Part shown: piece after piece, positions 1 to 8,783 of the stretch
Layout: each line of letters opens with the position of its first letter
Position numbering within the stretch: the stretch's first letter is position 1
Source: Deltaproteobacteria bacterium
GTDB taxonomy: Bacteria; Desulfobacterota; Desulfobacteria; Desulfobacterales; G020354645
Assembly (NCBI GenBank): GCA_020354645.1
Contig: CP070652.1
Span: forward strand, 1,264,671 to 1,305,186
Direction: 5' to 3'
DNA: 40,516 nt
The notes under the pieces: generated by a model
What the model saw: the letters and a program-made list of their open reading frames with translations, nothing else
Told to the model about the DNA's origin: nothing
Databases searched by the model: none
Position numbers and translations under genes: made by a program

Positions 1-278
1 GCCCCACTAGTAATTGCGAGAGCCACTGAATTCACAGGATATTCTGTGGACCCAAAGGGCGAAGCTGCAGTAACATGTCCTGTCTCTGTGCTTGGGGATG
101 GTTGCCCCTTCGTTAGCCCGTAGATATAATTCTGCATCATTATATAGACTACGTCAAGGTTTCTGCGACAAGCATGGACAAAATGCCCTGCACCAATACT
201 AAGACCATCCCCATCACCTCCCGATGCCATAACAAACAAATCTGGATTGGCAATTTTAGCGCCCATTGCCGCAGGTAA
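1..278 (-). CDS. 2-oxoacid:ferredoxin oxidoreductase beta subunit, internal fragment
   Basis: The reverse strand encodes an open internal stretch of about 92 residues with no start or stop. It contains GGDGDGLSIG, the thiamine-diphosphate GDG motif, followed about 27 residues later by NYIYGLTKGQPSPST, the signature of KorB/PorB-type beta subunits. These enzymes oxidatively decarboxylate 2-oxoacids to acyl-CoA with ferredoxin as acceptor, in the cytoplasm of anaerobes. The fragment runs off the window at base 1. At its upstream end the protein similarity stops at about 274-278, exactly where the pheT reading frame begins on the other strand, so the gene is cut mid-protein rather than at a natural boundary. 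Whether the substrate is 2-oxoglutarate or another 2-oxoacid cannot be decided from this piece. The family call is firm; the physical position next to pheT is doubtful. Confidence 0.85.
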
Positions 279-408
279 AAAAAGCGTTTCTTTTAGAATT
301 ACCTACCGATCTTCACTTAAAACTTTAGAGGACGAGAAAATCAACCATCTTAACAAAACAATTACCGACCGGCTGGTTAAAGAATTTAAGGGATCGTTAC
401 CGGTTTAA
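274..408 (+). CDS. pheT: phenylalanyl-tRNA synthetase beta subunit, C-terminal fragment
   Basis: The last 44 codons of pheT, ending at TAA 406-408. The peptide begins GKKSVSFRITYRSS and continues through TLEDEKINHLNKTI, which matches the end of the ferredoxin-fold anticodon-binding (B8) domain of bacterial PheT. The enzyme charges tRNA-Phe as an alpha2-beta2 complex in the cytoplasm. Everything upstream is missing because the sequence switches at about 274 to an unrelated gene on the opposite strand. A MerR-type regulator follows 33 bp downstream, which is the usual order after pheT in Desulfobacterota, so the pheT side of the junction is probably the genuine local context and the korB side the foreign piece. 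Confidence 0.85.
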   Translation, partial: GKKSVSFRITYRSSLKTLEDEKINHLNKTITDRLVKEFKGSLPV

Positions 409-441
409 AGAGGTAGTGTCGAATAAACCCTTGCCTGCAGA

Positions 442-801
442 ATGAATGATAATACACCGCTGAAAACCAAATTGCCCGACAAGCTTTATTTCAAGATCGG
501 CGAAGTCAGTGCCATCGTCGGACTTCCACCATATGTATTGCGATTTTGGGAAAGCGAATTTTCTCAGATCAAACCCAAGCGAACCCCATCTGGGCAACGG
601 GTATATACCAAAAGCGATGTGGAGATAATTCTCAAAGTAAAAACTCTTCTTTATAACCAAAAGTATACGATTCCAGGAGCAAAGCAACATCTTAAGGCTA
701 AGCCCGGAGAAAAAAAGGGGAAATTATCGATCACGACTCTCAATGAAATTTATAAAGAATTGGAAAGTATACGAGATATTTTAGATGGTAAAACGAAGTG
801 A
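442..801 (+). CDS. MerR-family transcriptional regulator
   Basis: A 119-residue protein. Residues about 15-80 form a winged helix-turn-helix of the MerR type: YFKIGEVSAIVGLPPYVLRFW followed by the wing region with RVYTKSDVEII. The C-terminal 40 residues are charged and helical and probably serve as a short dimerisation segment. There are no cysteines in the C-terminal part, so metal or redox sensing of the classical MerR kind is not indicated. It lies directly downstream of pheT, as in many Desulfobacterota, and is probably cotranscribed with it; no strong ribosome-binding site is visible before the ATG. Its targets are unknown. The convergent cyclase gene ends 25 bp beyond its stop codon. 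Confidence 0.85.
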   Translation: MNDNTPLKTKLPDKLYFKIGEVSAIVGLPPYVLRFWESEFSQIKPKRTPSGQRVYTKSDVEIILKVKTLLYNQKYTIPGAKQHLKAKPGEKKGKLSITTLNEIYKELESIRDILDGKTK

Positions 802-825
802 GTTTCAGATAATCATAAGTCGGGA

Positions 826-1761
826 TTAAACGGCAAGGGACTGCTCTCTCCAACCCATTACGTTGTAAACCCGGATCGGATTAAACTTACCCTTGGCGTA
901 GACAGATTCGATCTCTGCTACTTCAAATTTTTCGCCCAGATGTTGAAGCGTGTTCTCAGAAATCAAGATCTGTCCTTTTTTAGCAGCCGCACATAATCTG
1001 GAAGCCGTATTAACCGTATCGCCGATAACAGAATAACTCATTGCTCTGGTAGAACCGATGTAACCAGCCACTAAACTTCCCGTATTTACACCGATGCCAA
1101 TCTTGATCTCCGGTTTATTTTCGGCCAGGCGTCGTTTATTAAATTCTGCCAGTTGGACGTTGATCTCAAGGGCGGCTTGAACAGCGCGAAGTGGGTCGTC
1201 ATCATGAATTACGGGTGCGCCCCAAATCACCATTATTTCGTCACCCATGAACTTATCAACCGTTCCTTCATGTTGAAATACGATTTCCACGACCATTTCA
1301 AAATACTCGTTTAGCATCTGGAGTACTTCTGTTGGACGGGTATTTTCGCTCATGGCAGTAAAATCGCGGATATCAATAAAAACCACCGTGGCCACTCGAC
1401 TTTCACCGCCTTTTTCAACTTTCAATTTTCCAGATACCACCATTTCGGCCAAATCGGGTGACAGCAGCCGTTGAAATCTTTCTCGGGTCATGCGATCCAC
1501 TTCAAGTTTCTTGGCCATTGCCTTACGCTCATTTATGGTGAACTGGGCATGGGAACCAAAAATGATGAATAGACACAAAACAATTAATCGCGTCCACATC
1601 TCACTCAGATCCGAGCCGATTATCCGCTGTAAAAAATAACCCTCCTGGGACAAAAAAATCGACATTATGGAATCAAGAATCCAGTACACCGCAGCAATCC
1701 CAAATCCGATCAAAACCATTTGATCCGTAAAATGAACACGATTCTTTTTATTTAGTTTCAT
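826..1761 (-). CDS. membrane-anchored class III adenylate cyclase
   Basis: A 311-residue protein with two predicted membrane helices (about residues 15-37 and 57-72), a short linker, and a class III nucleotidyl cyclase domain (about 118-295). Catalytic features are visible: metal-binding D130 in FIDIRDF and D174 in KFMGDE, substrate Lys K170 in VDKFMGD, and the transition-state residues N251 and R255 in GDTVNTASR with D248 as the second purine contact. This Lys/Asp pair is the adenylyl-specific combination, so the product should be cAMP. The domain should face the cytoplasm and work as a homodimer. No separate sensor domain is present, only the small two-helix anchor with a short external loop. 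It is monocistronic and convergent with the MerR gene. Confidence 0.9.
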   Translation of the reverse strand: MKLNKKNRVHFTDQMVLIGFGIAAVYWILDSIMSIFLSQEGYFLQRIIGSDLSEMWTRLIVLCLFIIFGSHAQFTINERKAMAKKLEVDRMTRERFQRLLSPDLAEMVVSGKLKVEKGGESRVATVVFIDIRDFTAMSENTRPTEVLQMLNEYFEMVVEIVFQHEGTVDKFMGDEIMVIWGAPVIHDDDPLRAVQAALEINVQLAEFNKRRLAENKPEIKIGIGVNTGSLVAGYIGSTRAMSYSVIGDTVNTASRLCAAAKKGQILISENTLQHLGEKFEVAEIESVYAKGKFNPIRVYNVMGWREQSLAV

Positions 1762-2138
1762 TAACTCCTCGCCGGCCTTGAATTCTTAAGGTTTAAACCC
1801 GGTGCTTCCTTCAAATTAATCCGACAGATTTCTTATGCGGAACAAGGGCTCTTCCCCGGATGGTATCGCATTGGATTTTTCATAACCTACTGATATATAT
1901 AGAATCTTTTTCTTTTCGAAGGGAAGCTTGTTGTCTATAAAACCGTGAAGGGAAAAATTTCTTTCTATAAATTAAAAATAAAGAATAAAAATATCTAGTC
2001 TAAAGATCAAGAGTTTTTTGGTTGATATTTTAGCTGGTGCGCACAATAAATAAAATGTTAATGTAAGCTTTTCAAGATCAGGGCAGGCAAAATTGTATTG
2101 TCATACTGTCTTTATATTAAATTAATTTGGGAAAAATA
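1762..2138. other. non-coding region between cyclase gene and tRNA
   Basis: About 380 bp, AT-rich, with no convincing coding frame. It should hold the promoter of the cyclase gene on the minus strand, but no unambiguous -35/-10 pair could be picked. The plus-strand tRNA promoter starts at its right edge. Confidence 0.5.
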
Positions 2139-2165
2139 TTGACAAGAACGTTTTTTTGTCATAAT
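2139..2165 (+). promoter_or_regulatory. putative sigma-70 promoter of tRNA-Gly (and possibly the rimP operon)
   Basis: A perfect TTGACA lies at 2139-2144 and CATAAT (5 of 6 matches to the -10 consensus) at 2160-2165. The 15-bp spacer is shorter than ideal. The element ends 17 bp before the mature 5' end of the tRNA, as expected for a stable-RNA promoter. Confidence 0.55.
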
Positions 2166-2182
2166 TATCATAAACTTGGTAA

Positions 2183-2258
2183 GCGGGCATAGCTCAGTTG
2201 GTAGAGTACAAGCTTCCCAAGCTTGGTGTCGCGAGTTCGAATCTCGTTGCCCGCTCCA
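2183..2258 (+). tRNA. tRNA-Gly (anticodon CCC)
   Basis: A complete 76-nt cloverleaf read by eye: acceptor stem GCGGGCA paired with TGCCCGC; D arm GCTC/GAGT with loop AGTTGGTA; anticodon stem CAAGC/GCTTG with loop TTCCCAA, giving anticodon CCC; T arm GCGAG/CTCGT with loop TTCGAAT; discriminator T and encoded CCA. It decodes GGG glycine codons. It sits about 200 bp upstream of rimP, in the place where other bacteria often have a tRNA gene before the rimP-nusA-infB operon, and may be processed from the same primary transcript. Confidence 0.95.
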
Positions 2259-2404
2259 TAGCAAGCCCGCCTTCCCGCTGTAAAGGATTTTTGAGGGTAG
2301 CGCTTGTAAGCATGGGTTGCTTGAAGTTCATTATTTTGCAATGGTATTTATCATGAACAGATAAGCTTTACGGTTCTACTGCAAAAGCTATACCTATCTT
2401 GAGG

Positions 2405-2428
2405 AAACGGGCGTAAGCCCGTTTTTTA
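2405..2428 (+). terminator. intrinsic terminator / attenuator hairpin before rimP
   Basis: A hairpin with stem ACGGGC (2407-2412), loop GTAA and stem GCCCGT (2417-2422), followed by a run of six T. It lies between tRNA-Gly and rimP, only 28 bp before the proposed rimP start. It could end the tRNA transcript or act as an attenuator controlling read-through into the nusA operon; the product NusA itself affects termination, so feedback is conceivable (inference). Confidence 0.7.
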
Positions 2429-2455
2429 TATTTTAAGAGGTGTAATGATCAATCG

Positions 2456-2989
2456 TTGAAAAAGCATTTAAAAAAACAGAAACCAAAAAACGCTGCCACC
2501 GGTGCAGACCGTATTTCAAAGAAAAATATTTCAGAAATCGTTGCCTGCGTGAGGAGTCTTGTAGAGCCGATATGTGAATCGGAAGGTATAGAGTTGATAC
2601 ACCTTGAGTATGGACCAGAAAAGAGTGGCAAAACGCTGCGTCTCTATATTGACAAACCCGGTGGGATCACACTGAATGATTGTGCATTAATCAGCCACCA
2701 AGTCGGGGACATACTGGATGTAAATCTTGAGGATTTTGGTTCGTATAATTTGGAAGTCTCATCGCCCGGCACTGAGCGTCCCCTGGGTAAAATCAGTGAT
2801 TTTGAGCGATTCGAAGGAAAAATGATAAGAATTAGGACGTCTCAACCGATCAACGGACAAAAAAATTTCAAAGGGATCTTAGCGGGAATATCCGAAAGGA
2901 TTGTAACCCTACTTGTGGAAGATAAAACAGTCGCCATACCTTATCAGGATATAATTAAAGCGCGACTCATTAACAATGGAGAAAACTGA
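2456..2989 (+). CDS. rimP: ribosome maturation factor RimP
   Basis: A 177-residue protein of the RimP family, needed for maturation of the 30S subunit. Recognisable motifs are LRLYIDKPGGITLNDCA and LEVSSPGTERPL in the N-terminal domain (about residues 25-105), followed by an SH3-like C-terminal domain ending near LINNGEN. The annotated start is TTG 2456, which has no well-spaced Shine-Dalgarno; the good GAGGTG at about 2437-2442 is instead placed for ATG 2445, whose frame stops after four codons (MINR) with a TGA overlapping the TTG. The true start is therefore uncertain, and the conserved domain begins about 25 codons further in. The stop codon overlaps the nusA start as TGATG, implying translational coupling. 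Confidence 0.9.
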   Translation: MKKHLKKQKPKNAATGADRISKKNISEIVACVRSLVEPICESEGIELIHLEYGPEKSGKTLRLYIDKPGGITLNDCALISHQVGDILDVNLEDFGSYNLEVSSPGTERPLGKISDFERFEGKMIRIRTSQPINGQKNFKGILAGISERIVTLLVEDKTVAIPYQDIIKARLINNGEN

Positions 2990-4344
2990 TGCAAATTTCA
3001 GATATAAAACGGGTCGTTGAACAGGTGAGCAAAGACAAAGGTATCGACCGTGACATCCTGATTAAGGCACTCGAAGAAGCTCTTAAATCCGCTGCAAGGA
3101 AAAAATTCGGCAACAAGCTAGATGTTGAAGTTCGATATAATGAGGAAATTGGAGAAATCGAGATTTTCCAGTTTAAAGATGTGGCAGATGAAATCACAGA
3201 ACCTGATCTCCAAATCAGTCTCGATGAGGGGCGAAAACTCGATCCTGAGTGTGAAATCGGAGATAGCCTCGGCACCAAAATGGACGCATCTACGTTCGGT
3301 AGAATCGCCGCGCAATCGGCCAAACAAGTTATCATCCAGAAAATTAAAGACGCCGAGAAAGATGCGGTCTATTCCAACTTCATAGACCGTTAAGGTGAAA
3401 TTATTCACGGCATTGTTCAACGCATTGACCGTGGTGACATTATAGTCAATCTTGGGCAAACCGAAGGCATCGTACCGATTCGCGAGCAGGTTCCCAAGGA
3501 AACCTATCGACGTGGAGACCGGATAAGAGCTTACATCCTAGATGTACTGCATGACAGCCGAGGCCCTCAAATAATTCTGTCTCGCACTCATCCGAACTTT
3601 TTGATCCATCTTTTCAAAACAGAAGTACCCGAAATCAGTGAAGGAATTGTCACAATCATGGGAGCATCCCGTGAACCCGGCATCCGCGCAAAAATTGCGG
3701 TTGCCTCCAACAATTCCGATATAGATCCTGTGGGGGCATGTGTAGGAATGAAAGGAAGCCGTGTTCAAAATGTGGTTCAAGAACTCAGAGGAGAGAAGAT
3801 AGACATCATTTCCTGGCATATAGACGCAGCTAAATTTGTGTGCAACGCCCTGGCGCCGGCCGAAATTTCAAGAGTTATTATTGATGAGGAAAATAGCTCG
3901 ATGGAAGTGATCGTACCGGATGAATTTCTGTCCATCGCAATCGGCAAACGCGGCCAGAATGTCCGTCTGGCCTCTAAGCTCACCGGCTGGCACTTAGATG
4001 TAAAAAGTGAATCCCGCTACAGCGAAACAATGCAATCCGGCTATGAATCTTTGGTGGCGCTACCGGGTATCGGCATCAGTATGGCCGATGCGCTGTATGA
4101 AAAAGGCTTCTTTTCGGCTGAGGAAATTAGCAAAGCATCAATCGAAGATCTAATCCAAATAAGGGGAATTGGTGAAGAAAAGGCCGCCAAGCTGATTGCT
4201 GCTGCCAATGAAGCCGTGGCAAACACTGTCCAGTTACAAGAAACTGCGACTGAGGCTGAAGCCGAAACCTCAGATGATATCCCAGACAGAGATTGGGTTG
4301 AACAAGTACCACCAGAAGATAGCATTGAAGCAGAAAACCAATAG
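2989..4344 (+). CDS. nusA: transcription elongation/termination factor NusA, interrupted by an in-frame TAA
   Basis: The span is one continuous frame of about 451 codons apart from a TAA at 3391-3393 (codon 135). Residues 1-134 are the NusA N-terminal RNA-polymerase-binding domain. The frame resumes immediately after the stop with [20 protein letters not shown], the S1 domain, then KH domains ([26 protein letters not shown]) and a C-terminal helix-hairpin-helix region ([20 protein letters not shown]). Family members normally have Lys, Gln, Val or a similar residue where the stop is. NusA binds RNA polymerase and modulates pausing, termination and antitermination; it is essential in most bacteria, so a real null allele is improbable. 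A sequencing or amplification error, or read-through, is more likely. The gene overlaps rimP by one base and infB follows 23 bp later. Confidence 0.9.
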
Positions 4345-4367
4345 AAATAAAAATTTTAGGGGGATGG

Positions 4368-7010
4368 ATGGCTAAGATCAGAGTTTATGAACTTGCCAGA
4401 GATCTTAACATGACAAATAAAATACTTGTCGACAAGATAAGAGATATGGACATCTCTATAAAAAGCCATATGAGTTCTCTGGACCAAAATACGGTGGCCA
4501 AAATAAAGGCAAATTTATTCGGCAAAAAACAAGAAGTCATCGAAACACGCATAAAACCGACCGTCATTCGGAGACGAAGAAAAACTGTGCAGATGGATAT
4601 TGTCGCCGAACCAGAGACTCAGCTCAAGAATGAAATCTTAGCGGAAAAAGCGGTGGAAGCCGAGGCAACTGACGTCATCACGGCAAAAGAGGATAGTCAG
4701 GTAACTGGCCCCGCCGCTAGCAACCCTGAAGAGGAGATCACCGCAAAAGTTACTGTCGCAGAAGATGTTCCCATCGAAGGAGTCCTGCAAGAGACCAATG
4801 AACCAGCGCCGGCAGATGATAAATCCGCCTTGCCAGAGAAAGTTGAACCCAAAAAACGAGTTAAAAAACCCAAAAAGAAAGAACCGGCTGCAAAAATTAT
4901 TAGACTGCCGGTTACGCCCAAAGTAAAGCCGCCTCAAAAAGAAGAGCCTGAAGTTTTAAAACCAGCAGCCAAAGTTAAAAAGATATCTCAAAAGGTTAAA
5001 CCCTATGCTGACGATGCATTACCCTCTGTGGAACAGCCGGTCAAAGAGATAAAGAAAAAGAAACACAAGAAAGAAAAAGAAGAACAGGAAATAGATAAAA
5101 AATTTCTCAAAAAGAAAATTTCATTTCGGAGAAAAGAAGTTGTTGAGGGCGAAGACCTTTATGCCAGGGGCCGCCGGATTCGCAAATCCAAAAAAGCAGT
5201 TAAAGCAAAGGCACCGGCGGTGGCTCAAAAAACTCAGATTACCACTGCTAAAGCCATAAAACGCAGAATTAAAATCGACGATGCAATTGTTCTTTCGGAT
5301 TTAGCAAAACGCATGGGTATAAAAGCCAGCGAAATGATTAAAACGTTGATGACCATGGGTGTTATGGCAACGGTAAACCAAACGATAGATTTTGATACAG
5401 CGGTTCTTGTTGCCGGAGAATTTGATTATGATGTAGAGCGGGCCACTTTTGAGGAAGAAGCAATATTACAAATAGAAAAAGACGATCCTGAAAAATTAAT
5501 CGAAAGGCCTCCGGTTGTGACCATCATGGGGCATGTCGATCACGGGAAGACCTCGCTTCTGGACGTAATTCGAAAAACCAAAATTACCGATATTGAAGCA
5601 GGAGGAATTACGCAGCATATCGGCGCCTATCACGTAGCTACCGACAAAGGTCAAATCGCTTTTTTGGATACCCCCGGTCATGAAGCCTTCACTGCTATGC
5701 GGGCTCGTGGGGCAAAATTAACCGATATCGTTGTGCTCGTGGTGGCTGCCGATGATGGGGTTATGCCTCAGACCCTGGAAGCAATCAACCATTCCAGAGC
5801 TGCCGGGGTGCCGATTATTGTTGCTGTTAACAAAATCGACAAGTCCAATGCGGATCCGGAACGTGTTTATCGGGAACTATCAGAAGTCGGCCTTACACCA
5901 GAGGAGTGGGGGGGTGACACAATTTTTGTCAAGGTATCCGCAAAACAGAACCTGGGCATTGATGAACTGCTAGAAATGATTTTGCTCCAATCTGAAGTCT
6001 TGGAGCTTAAAGCCAACCCGAACAAATCAGCCAAGGGTTATGTGGTTGAATCCAAAATAGATCCAGGCAGGGGTGCCGTTGCAACGGTTCTTGTCCAGGA
6101 AGGGACATTGCGTACGGGTGATCCCGTCGTGTGCGGGGTTCACCATGGAAAAATAAGAGCCTTACTTAACGACCGGGGGGTTCAGGTCGAGTCTGCCGGG
6201 CCTTCTATTCCAGTAGAAGTCATCGGCCTTTCCGGAGTTCCTATGGCAGGAGCCGAGTTGATTGCCCTGAAGGATGAAAAAGATGCCAAACAGGTCAGTG
6301 AGTATAGAATCCAAAAGCAACGTTCCAAGGAACTCGCCCAAACCAGCAGGCTAAGTCTTGAAAAACTTTACGAAAAAATGAGAGAAGGTGAGGTTAAAGA
6401 CCTCAATCTTATCATCAAAGCAGATGTGCGAGGATCTATCGAAGCACTTTCAGATTCGCTGACAAAACTTTCAAACGAAGAGGTAAAAATTAATATCGTT
6501 CATTCGGGCGCCGGAACTATAGCTGAATCCGATGTTTCACTCGCTGCGTTATCAGATGCAATTATCATCGGTTTCAACGTACGTCCCACTCCGAAAGTTC
6601 AATCGTTGGCCAACGAAGAAAATGTAGATATGCGCTTTTACAGCGTTATTTACGATGTCATCAAAGACGTCAAAAATGCCATCGCTGGTATGATGGCATC
6701 TACCTTTGTAGAACGGGTTCTCGGCAGGGCTGAAGTTCGTGAGATCTTTCACGTCCCCAGAGTCGGAACCATCGCCGGCTGCTATGTCACCGATGGAAAA
6801 ATTGAACGAAGCCAACCCATGCGAATTCTCCGAGATGGGGTCGTCCTCTATGAAGGTAGAAATTCTTCGCTGCGGCGCTATAAAGATGATGTCAAGGAAG
6901 TTATGAGCGGCTATGAATGCGGCGTTGGTATTGAAAATTATAATGATATCAAAGTTGGTGATATGCTGGAGAGTTTCTATCTAGAAGAAATTAAACCCGA
7001 AATTGAATAG
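4368..7010 (+). CDS. infB: translation initiation factor IF-2
   Basis: An 880-residue protein of usual length for long IF-2. Residues 1-50 form the first IF2_N domain ([12 protein letters not shown]). Residues about 50-300 are a Lys/Glu/Pro/Ala-rich low-complexity linker. A second IF2_N domain lies near 305-355 and the GTPase domain starts around 380, with G1 GHVDHGKT at 388-395, G3 DTPGHE and G4 NKID. Domains II-IV follow, including [17 protein letters not shown]-2 is the GTPase that places initiator tRNA on the 30S subunit and promotes subunit joining. ATG 4368 has an AGGGGG Shine-Dalgarno a few bases upstream. It lies in the nusA-infB-rbfA operon, as in most bacteria. Confidence 0.98.
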   Translation: MAKIRVYELARDLNMTNKILVDKIRDMDISIKSHMSSLDQNTVAKIKANLFGKKQEVIETRIKPTVIRRRRKTVQMDIVAEPETQLKNEILAEKAVEAEATDVITAKEDSQVTGPAASNPEEEITAKVTVAEDVPIEGVLQETNEPAPADDKSALPEKVEPKKRVKKPKKKEPAAKIIRLPVTPKVKPPQKEEPEVLKPAAKVKKISQKVKPYADDALPSVEQPVKEIKKKKHKKEKEEQEIDKKFLKKKISFRRKEVVEGEDLYARGRRIRKSKKAVKAKAPAVAQKTQITTAKAIKRRIKIDDAIVLSDLAKRMGIKASEMIKTLMTMGVMATVNQTIDFDTAVLVAGEFDYDVERATFEEEAILQIEKDDPEKLIERPPVVTIMGHVDHGKTSLLDVIRKTKITDIEAGGITQHIGAYHVATDKGQIAFLDTPGHEAFTAMRARGAKLTDIVVLVVAADDGVMPQTLEAINHSRAAGVPIIVAVNKIDKSNADPERVYRELSEVGLTPEEWGGDTIFVKVSAKQNLGIDELLEMILLQSEVLELKANPNKSAKGYVVESKIDPGRGAVATVLVQEGTLRTGDPVVCGVHHGKIRALLNDRGVQVESAGPSIPVEVIGLSGVPMAGAELIALKDEKDAKQVSEYRIQKQRSKELAQTSRLSLEKLYEKMREGEVKDLNLIIKADVRGSIEALSDSLTKLSNEEVKINIVHSGAGTIAESDVSLAALSDAIIIGFNVRPTPKVQSLANEENVDMRFYSVIYDVIKDVKNAIAGMMASTFVERVLGRAEVREIFHVPRVGTIAGCYVTDGKIERSQPMRILRDGVVLYEGRNSSLRRYKDDVKEVMSGYECGVGIENYNDIKVGDMLESFYLEEIKPEIE

Positions 7011-7162
7011 ATGAAAACGCAATATCTAACGTTCAAAGTGTAAGGAGGTTGCCGTCTCGGTGCCCAGTCGAATATGATCCGGCATCTTGTCGTCAAAAAA
7101 ATTGCCCCGACTCTTGCAATAATAAGACTTTGGACCTTAAACTCGGAATCCGGAAGAAATTA

Positions 7163-7450
7163 ATGGTTGTCGGTATCGGAATTATCAAGCTAAGGCTGCA
7201 TGATTGCCGTTCTTTGAAAAGCAAAAGAAAGATTGTAAAATCAATGATTACAAAGTTGCGCAACAATTTCAACGCTTCGGTTGCCGAAGTCGGCGCAAAC
7301 GACATTTATCAGAAATCAGAAATTGGTTTTTCTCTGGTCGGTAATAATAAAAAAATCTTAAATTCTAAAATAGACAAGATTTTTAATATGGCCGATGCAA
7401 TGGGCCTCGCTGAAATAGTAGATATGGAAATGGAGATTTTTAATATATGA
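7163..7450 (+). CDS. DUF503 family protein
   Basis: A 95-residue protein from ATG 7163, with a GGAAG site 6 bp upstream. The sequence MVVGIGIIKLRLHDCRSLKSKR and the following KSMITKLRNNFNASVAEV are typical of DUF503 (YlxP-like), a small family found between infB and rbfA in many bacteria; ylxP is linked to ribosome biogenesis or translation, but the biochemical role is unsettled. The frame stays open upstream to TTG 7049, adding 38 residues with a Cys pattern C-x8-C-x4-C-x3-C; a strong AAGGAGG at 7042-7048 has no start codon at good spacing in that frame, so I prefer the shorter protein. The stop overlaps the rbfA start (ATGA). Confidence 0.85.
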   Translation: MVVGIGIIKLRLHDCRSLKSKRKIVKSMITKLRNNFNASVAEVGANDIYQKSEIGFSLVGNNKKILNSKIDKIFNMADAMGLAEIVDMEMEIFNI

Positions 7451-7821
7451 TTCACTTTACTCGTTCCCACAGAGTAAGCGGCTTGATTCAAAAAGCGCTG
7501 TCTGACATAATACAAAAACGAGTAAAAGATCCCCGGCTTGAGATGGTCACAATAACAAGGGTCAAAATGACCCGGGATTTACGTTTAGCACGCATATATT
7601 TTTCAACACCTGAAGGAGAAAAGCGTCAAGAAGCTGCAACCAATGGATTCCGGAGTGCCTCAGGCTTTGTTAAGCGTACACTTGCCCGCCAACTTGGGTT
7701 ACGTTACATGCCTGATCTTCAATTTTTTTATGATGATTCATTTGATTACAGTGCAAACATAGATAGATTACTAAACCAGATCAGAACGGAAGATGGAACA
7801 AACATTAAAACACCTCGTTGA
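7447..7821 (+). CDS. rbfA: 30S ribosome-binding factor RbfA
   Basis: A 124-residue KH-fold protein. It shows the family signature near the N terminus (HRVSGLIQKALSDIIQKRVKDP), the segment TRDLRLARIYFS, and the conserved end of the fold LRYMPDLQFFYDDSFDYSANID. RbfA binds the 30S subunit late in assembly and is needed for 16S rRNA 5'-end maturation and cold adaptation. Its ATG overlaps the DUF503 stop codon, and its last 29 bp overlap the following nrnA gene, so the three are translationally coupled. Length is normal for the family. Confidence 0.96.
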   Translation: MIHFTRSHRVSGLIQKALSDIIQKRVKDPRLEMVTITRVKMTRDLRLARIYFSTPEGEKRQEAATNGFRSASGFVKRTLARQLGLRYMPDLQFFYDDSFDYSANIDRLLNQIRTEDGTNIKTPR

Positions 7822-8764
7822 CTGTAAACATGTCTTACTTGCTTCACACGGAAACCCGGACGGCGATGCTGTCGGATCCCTGATTGCCATGGGTCTTGCC
7901 CTCGAGTCAATCAACAAGAAGATCTATTTATACAATAATAGCCCGATACCGGCTGTGTATCGATTCCTACCATCCGTTGATCGCATCACCAGACACATAA
8001 ATCACTCGATACGATTTGACACCGCCGTTATCCTTGACTGCGGCAATTTAGAGCGAATCGGACCGGCGGTTTCTATCGTCAATAAGGTTCCGGTGATCAT
8101 TAACATAGATCATCACATTACCAACACAGGTTTTGGTTTTTGCCAGCTTATAGATACTTTTGCTTGTTCGACTGCCGAAATTGTTTACCGCCTGATTAAA
8201 AGGTTAAAAGTACCCATCAACAGTGATATTGCAACATCTATCTATACTGTTATTTTGACCGATACGGGTTCCTTTCGCTTTTCAAACACCAATCAGGCGG
8301 CTTTTGCTATTTGCGAAGAAATGACAGAAAGGGGAGTGAAACCGTATGAGGTTGCTCAACGGGTTTTTGGAACTTACTCTCTGGGGCGCATCAAGCTTCT
8401 TAATCTGGCGCTCGATTCCATTGAGATATCCTATAATGGCAAACTATCGATAATGACAATCACACAGGATATGCTGGCACAGACAGGTACGAAGTCTGAA
8501 GACATCGATGGTATGATTCATTACGCCCGAAATATTGAAGATGTTAAAGTGGCAGCATTGATACAAGAACATAAAAACGGTGCCGGAAATCCAAAATGTT
8601 TTAACCGCTTTCATGTCAGCCTGCGGTCGGATGGCACGGTGGATGTAGCTGCAATAGCAGCTTCTTATGGAGGCGGCGGCCATTCCAGTGCTGCCGGCTT
8701 CGGCATTGAAACGACGCTAGCTGACTTGAAAGCTGAAATCACCAACTTGGCTGACAAGCTATGA
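7793..8764 (+). CDS. nrnA: DHH-family oligoribonuclease / pAp phosphatase NrnA
   Basis: A 323-residue DHH/DHHA1 phosphoesterase. Metal-binding motifs are visible in order: SHGNPDGDAVGS (motif I), VILDCGN (motif II), NIDHHITN (the DHH motif), and near the C terminus GGGGHSSAAGF (DHHA1 substrate-binding loop). Proteins of this type degrade nanoRNAs and dephosphorylate 3'-phosphoadenosine 5'-phosphate (pAp) in the cytoplasm. The position between rbfA and truB is classical for bacteria lacking Orn. The start overlaps the end of rbfA, and truB begins 19 bp after its stop. I see no unusual residues at the catalytic motifs. Confidence 0.93.
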   Translation: MEQTLKHLVDCKHVLLASHGNPDGDAVGSLIAMGLALESINKKIYLYNNSPIPAVYRFLPSVDRITRHINHSIRFDTAVILDCGNLERIGPAVSIVNKVPVIINIDHHITNTGFGFCQLIDTFACSTAEIVYRLIKRLKVPINSDIATSIYTVILTDTGSFRFSNTNQAAFAICEEMTERGVKPYEVAQRVFGTYSLGRIKLLNLALDSIEISYNGKLSIMTITQDMLAQTGTKSEDIDGMIHYARNIEDVKVAALIQEHKNGAGNPKCFNRFHVSLRSDGTVDVAAIAASYGGGGHSSAAGFGIETTLADLKAEITNLADKL

Positions 8765-8783
8765 GCGCGGGAGGACGCCACAA

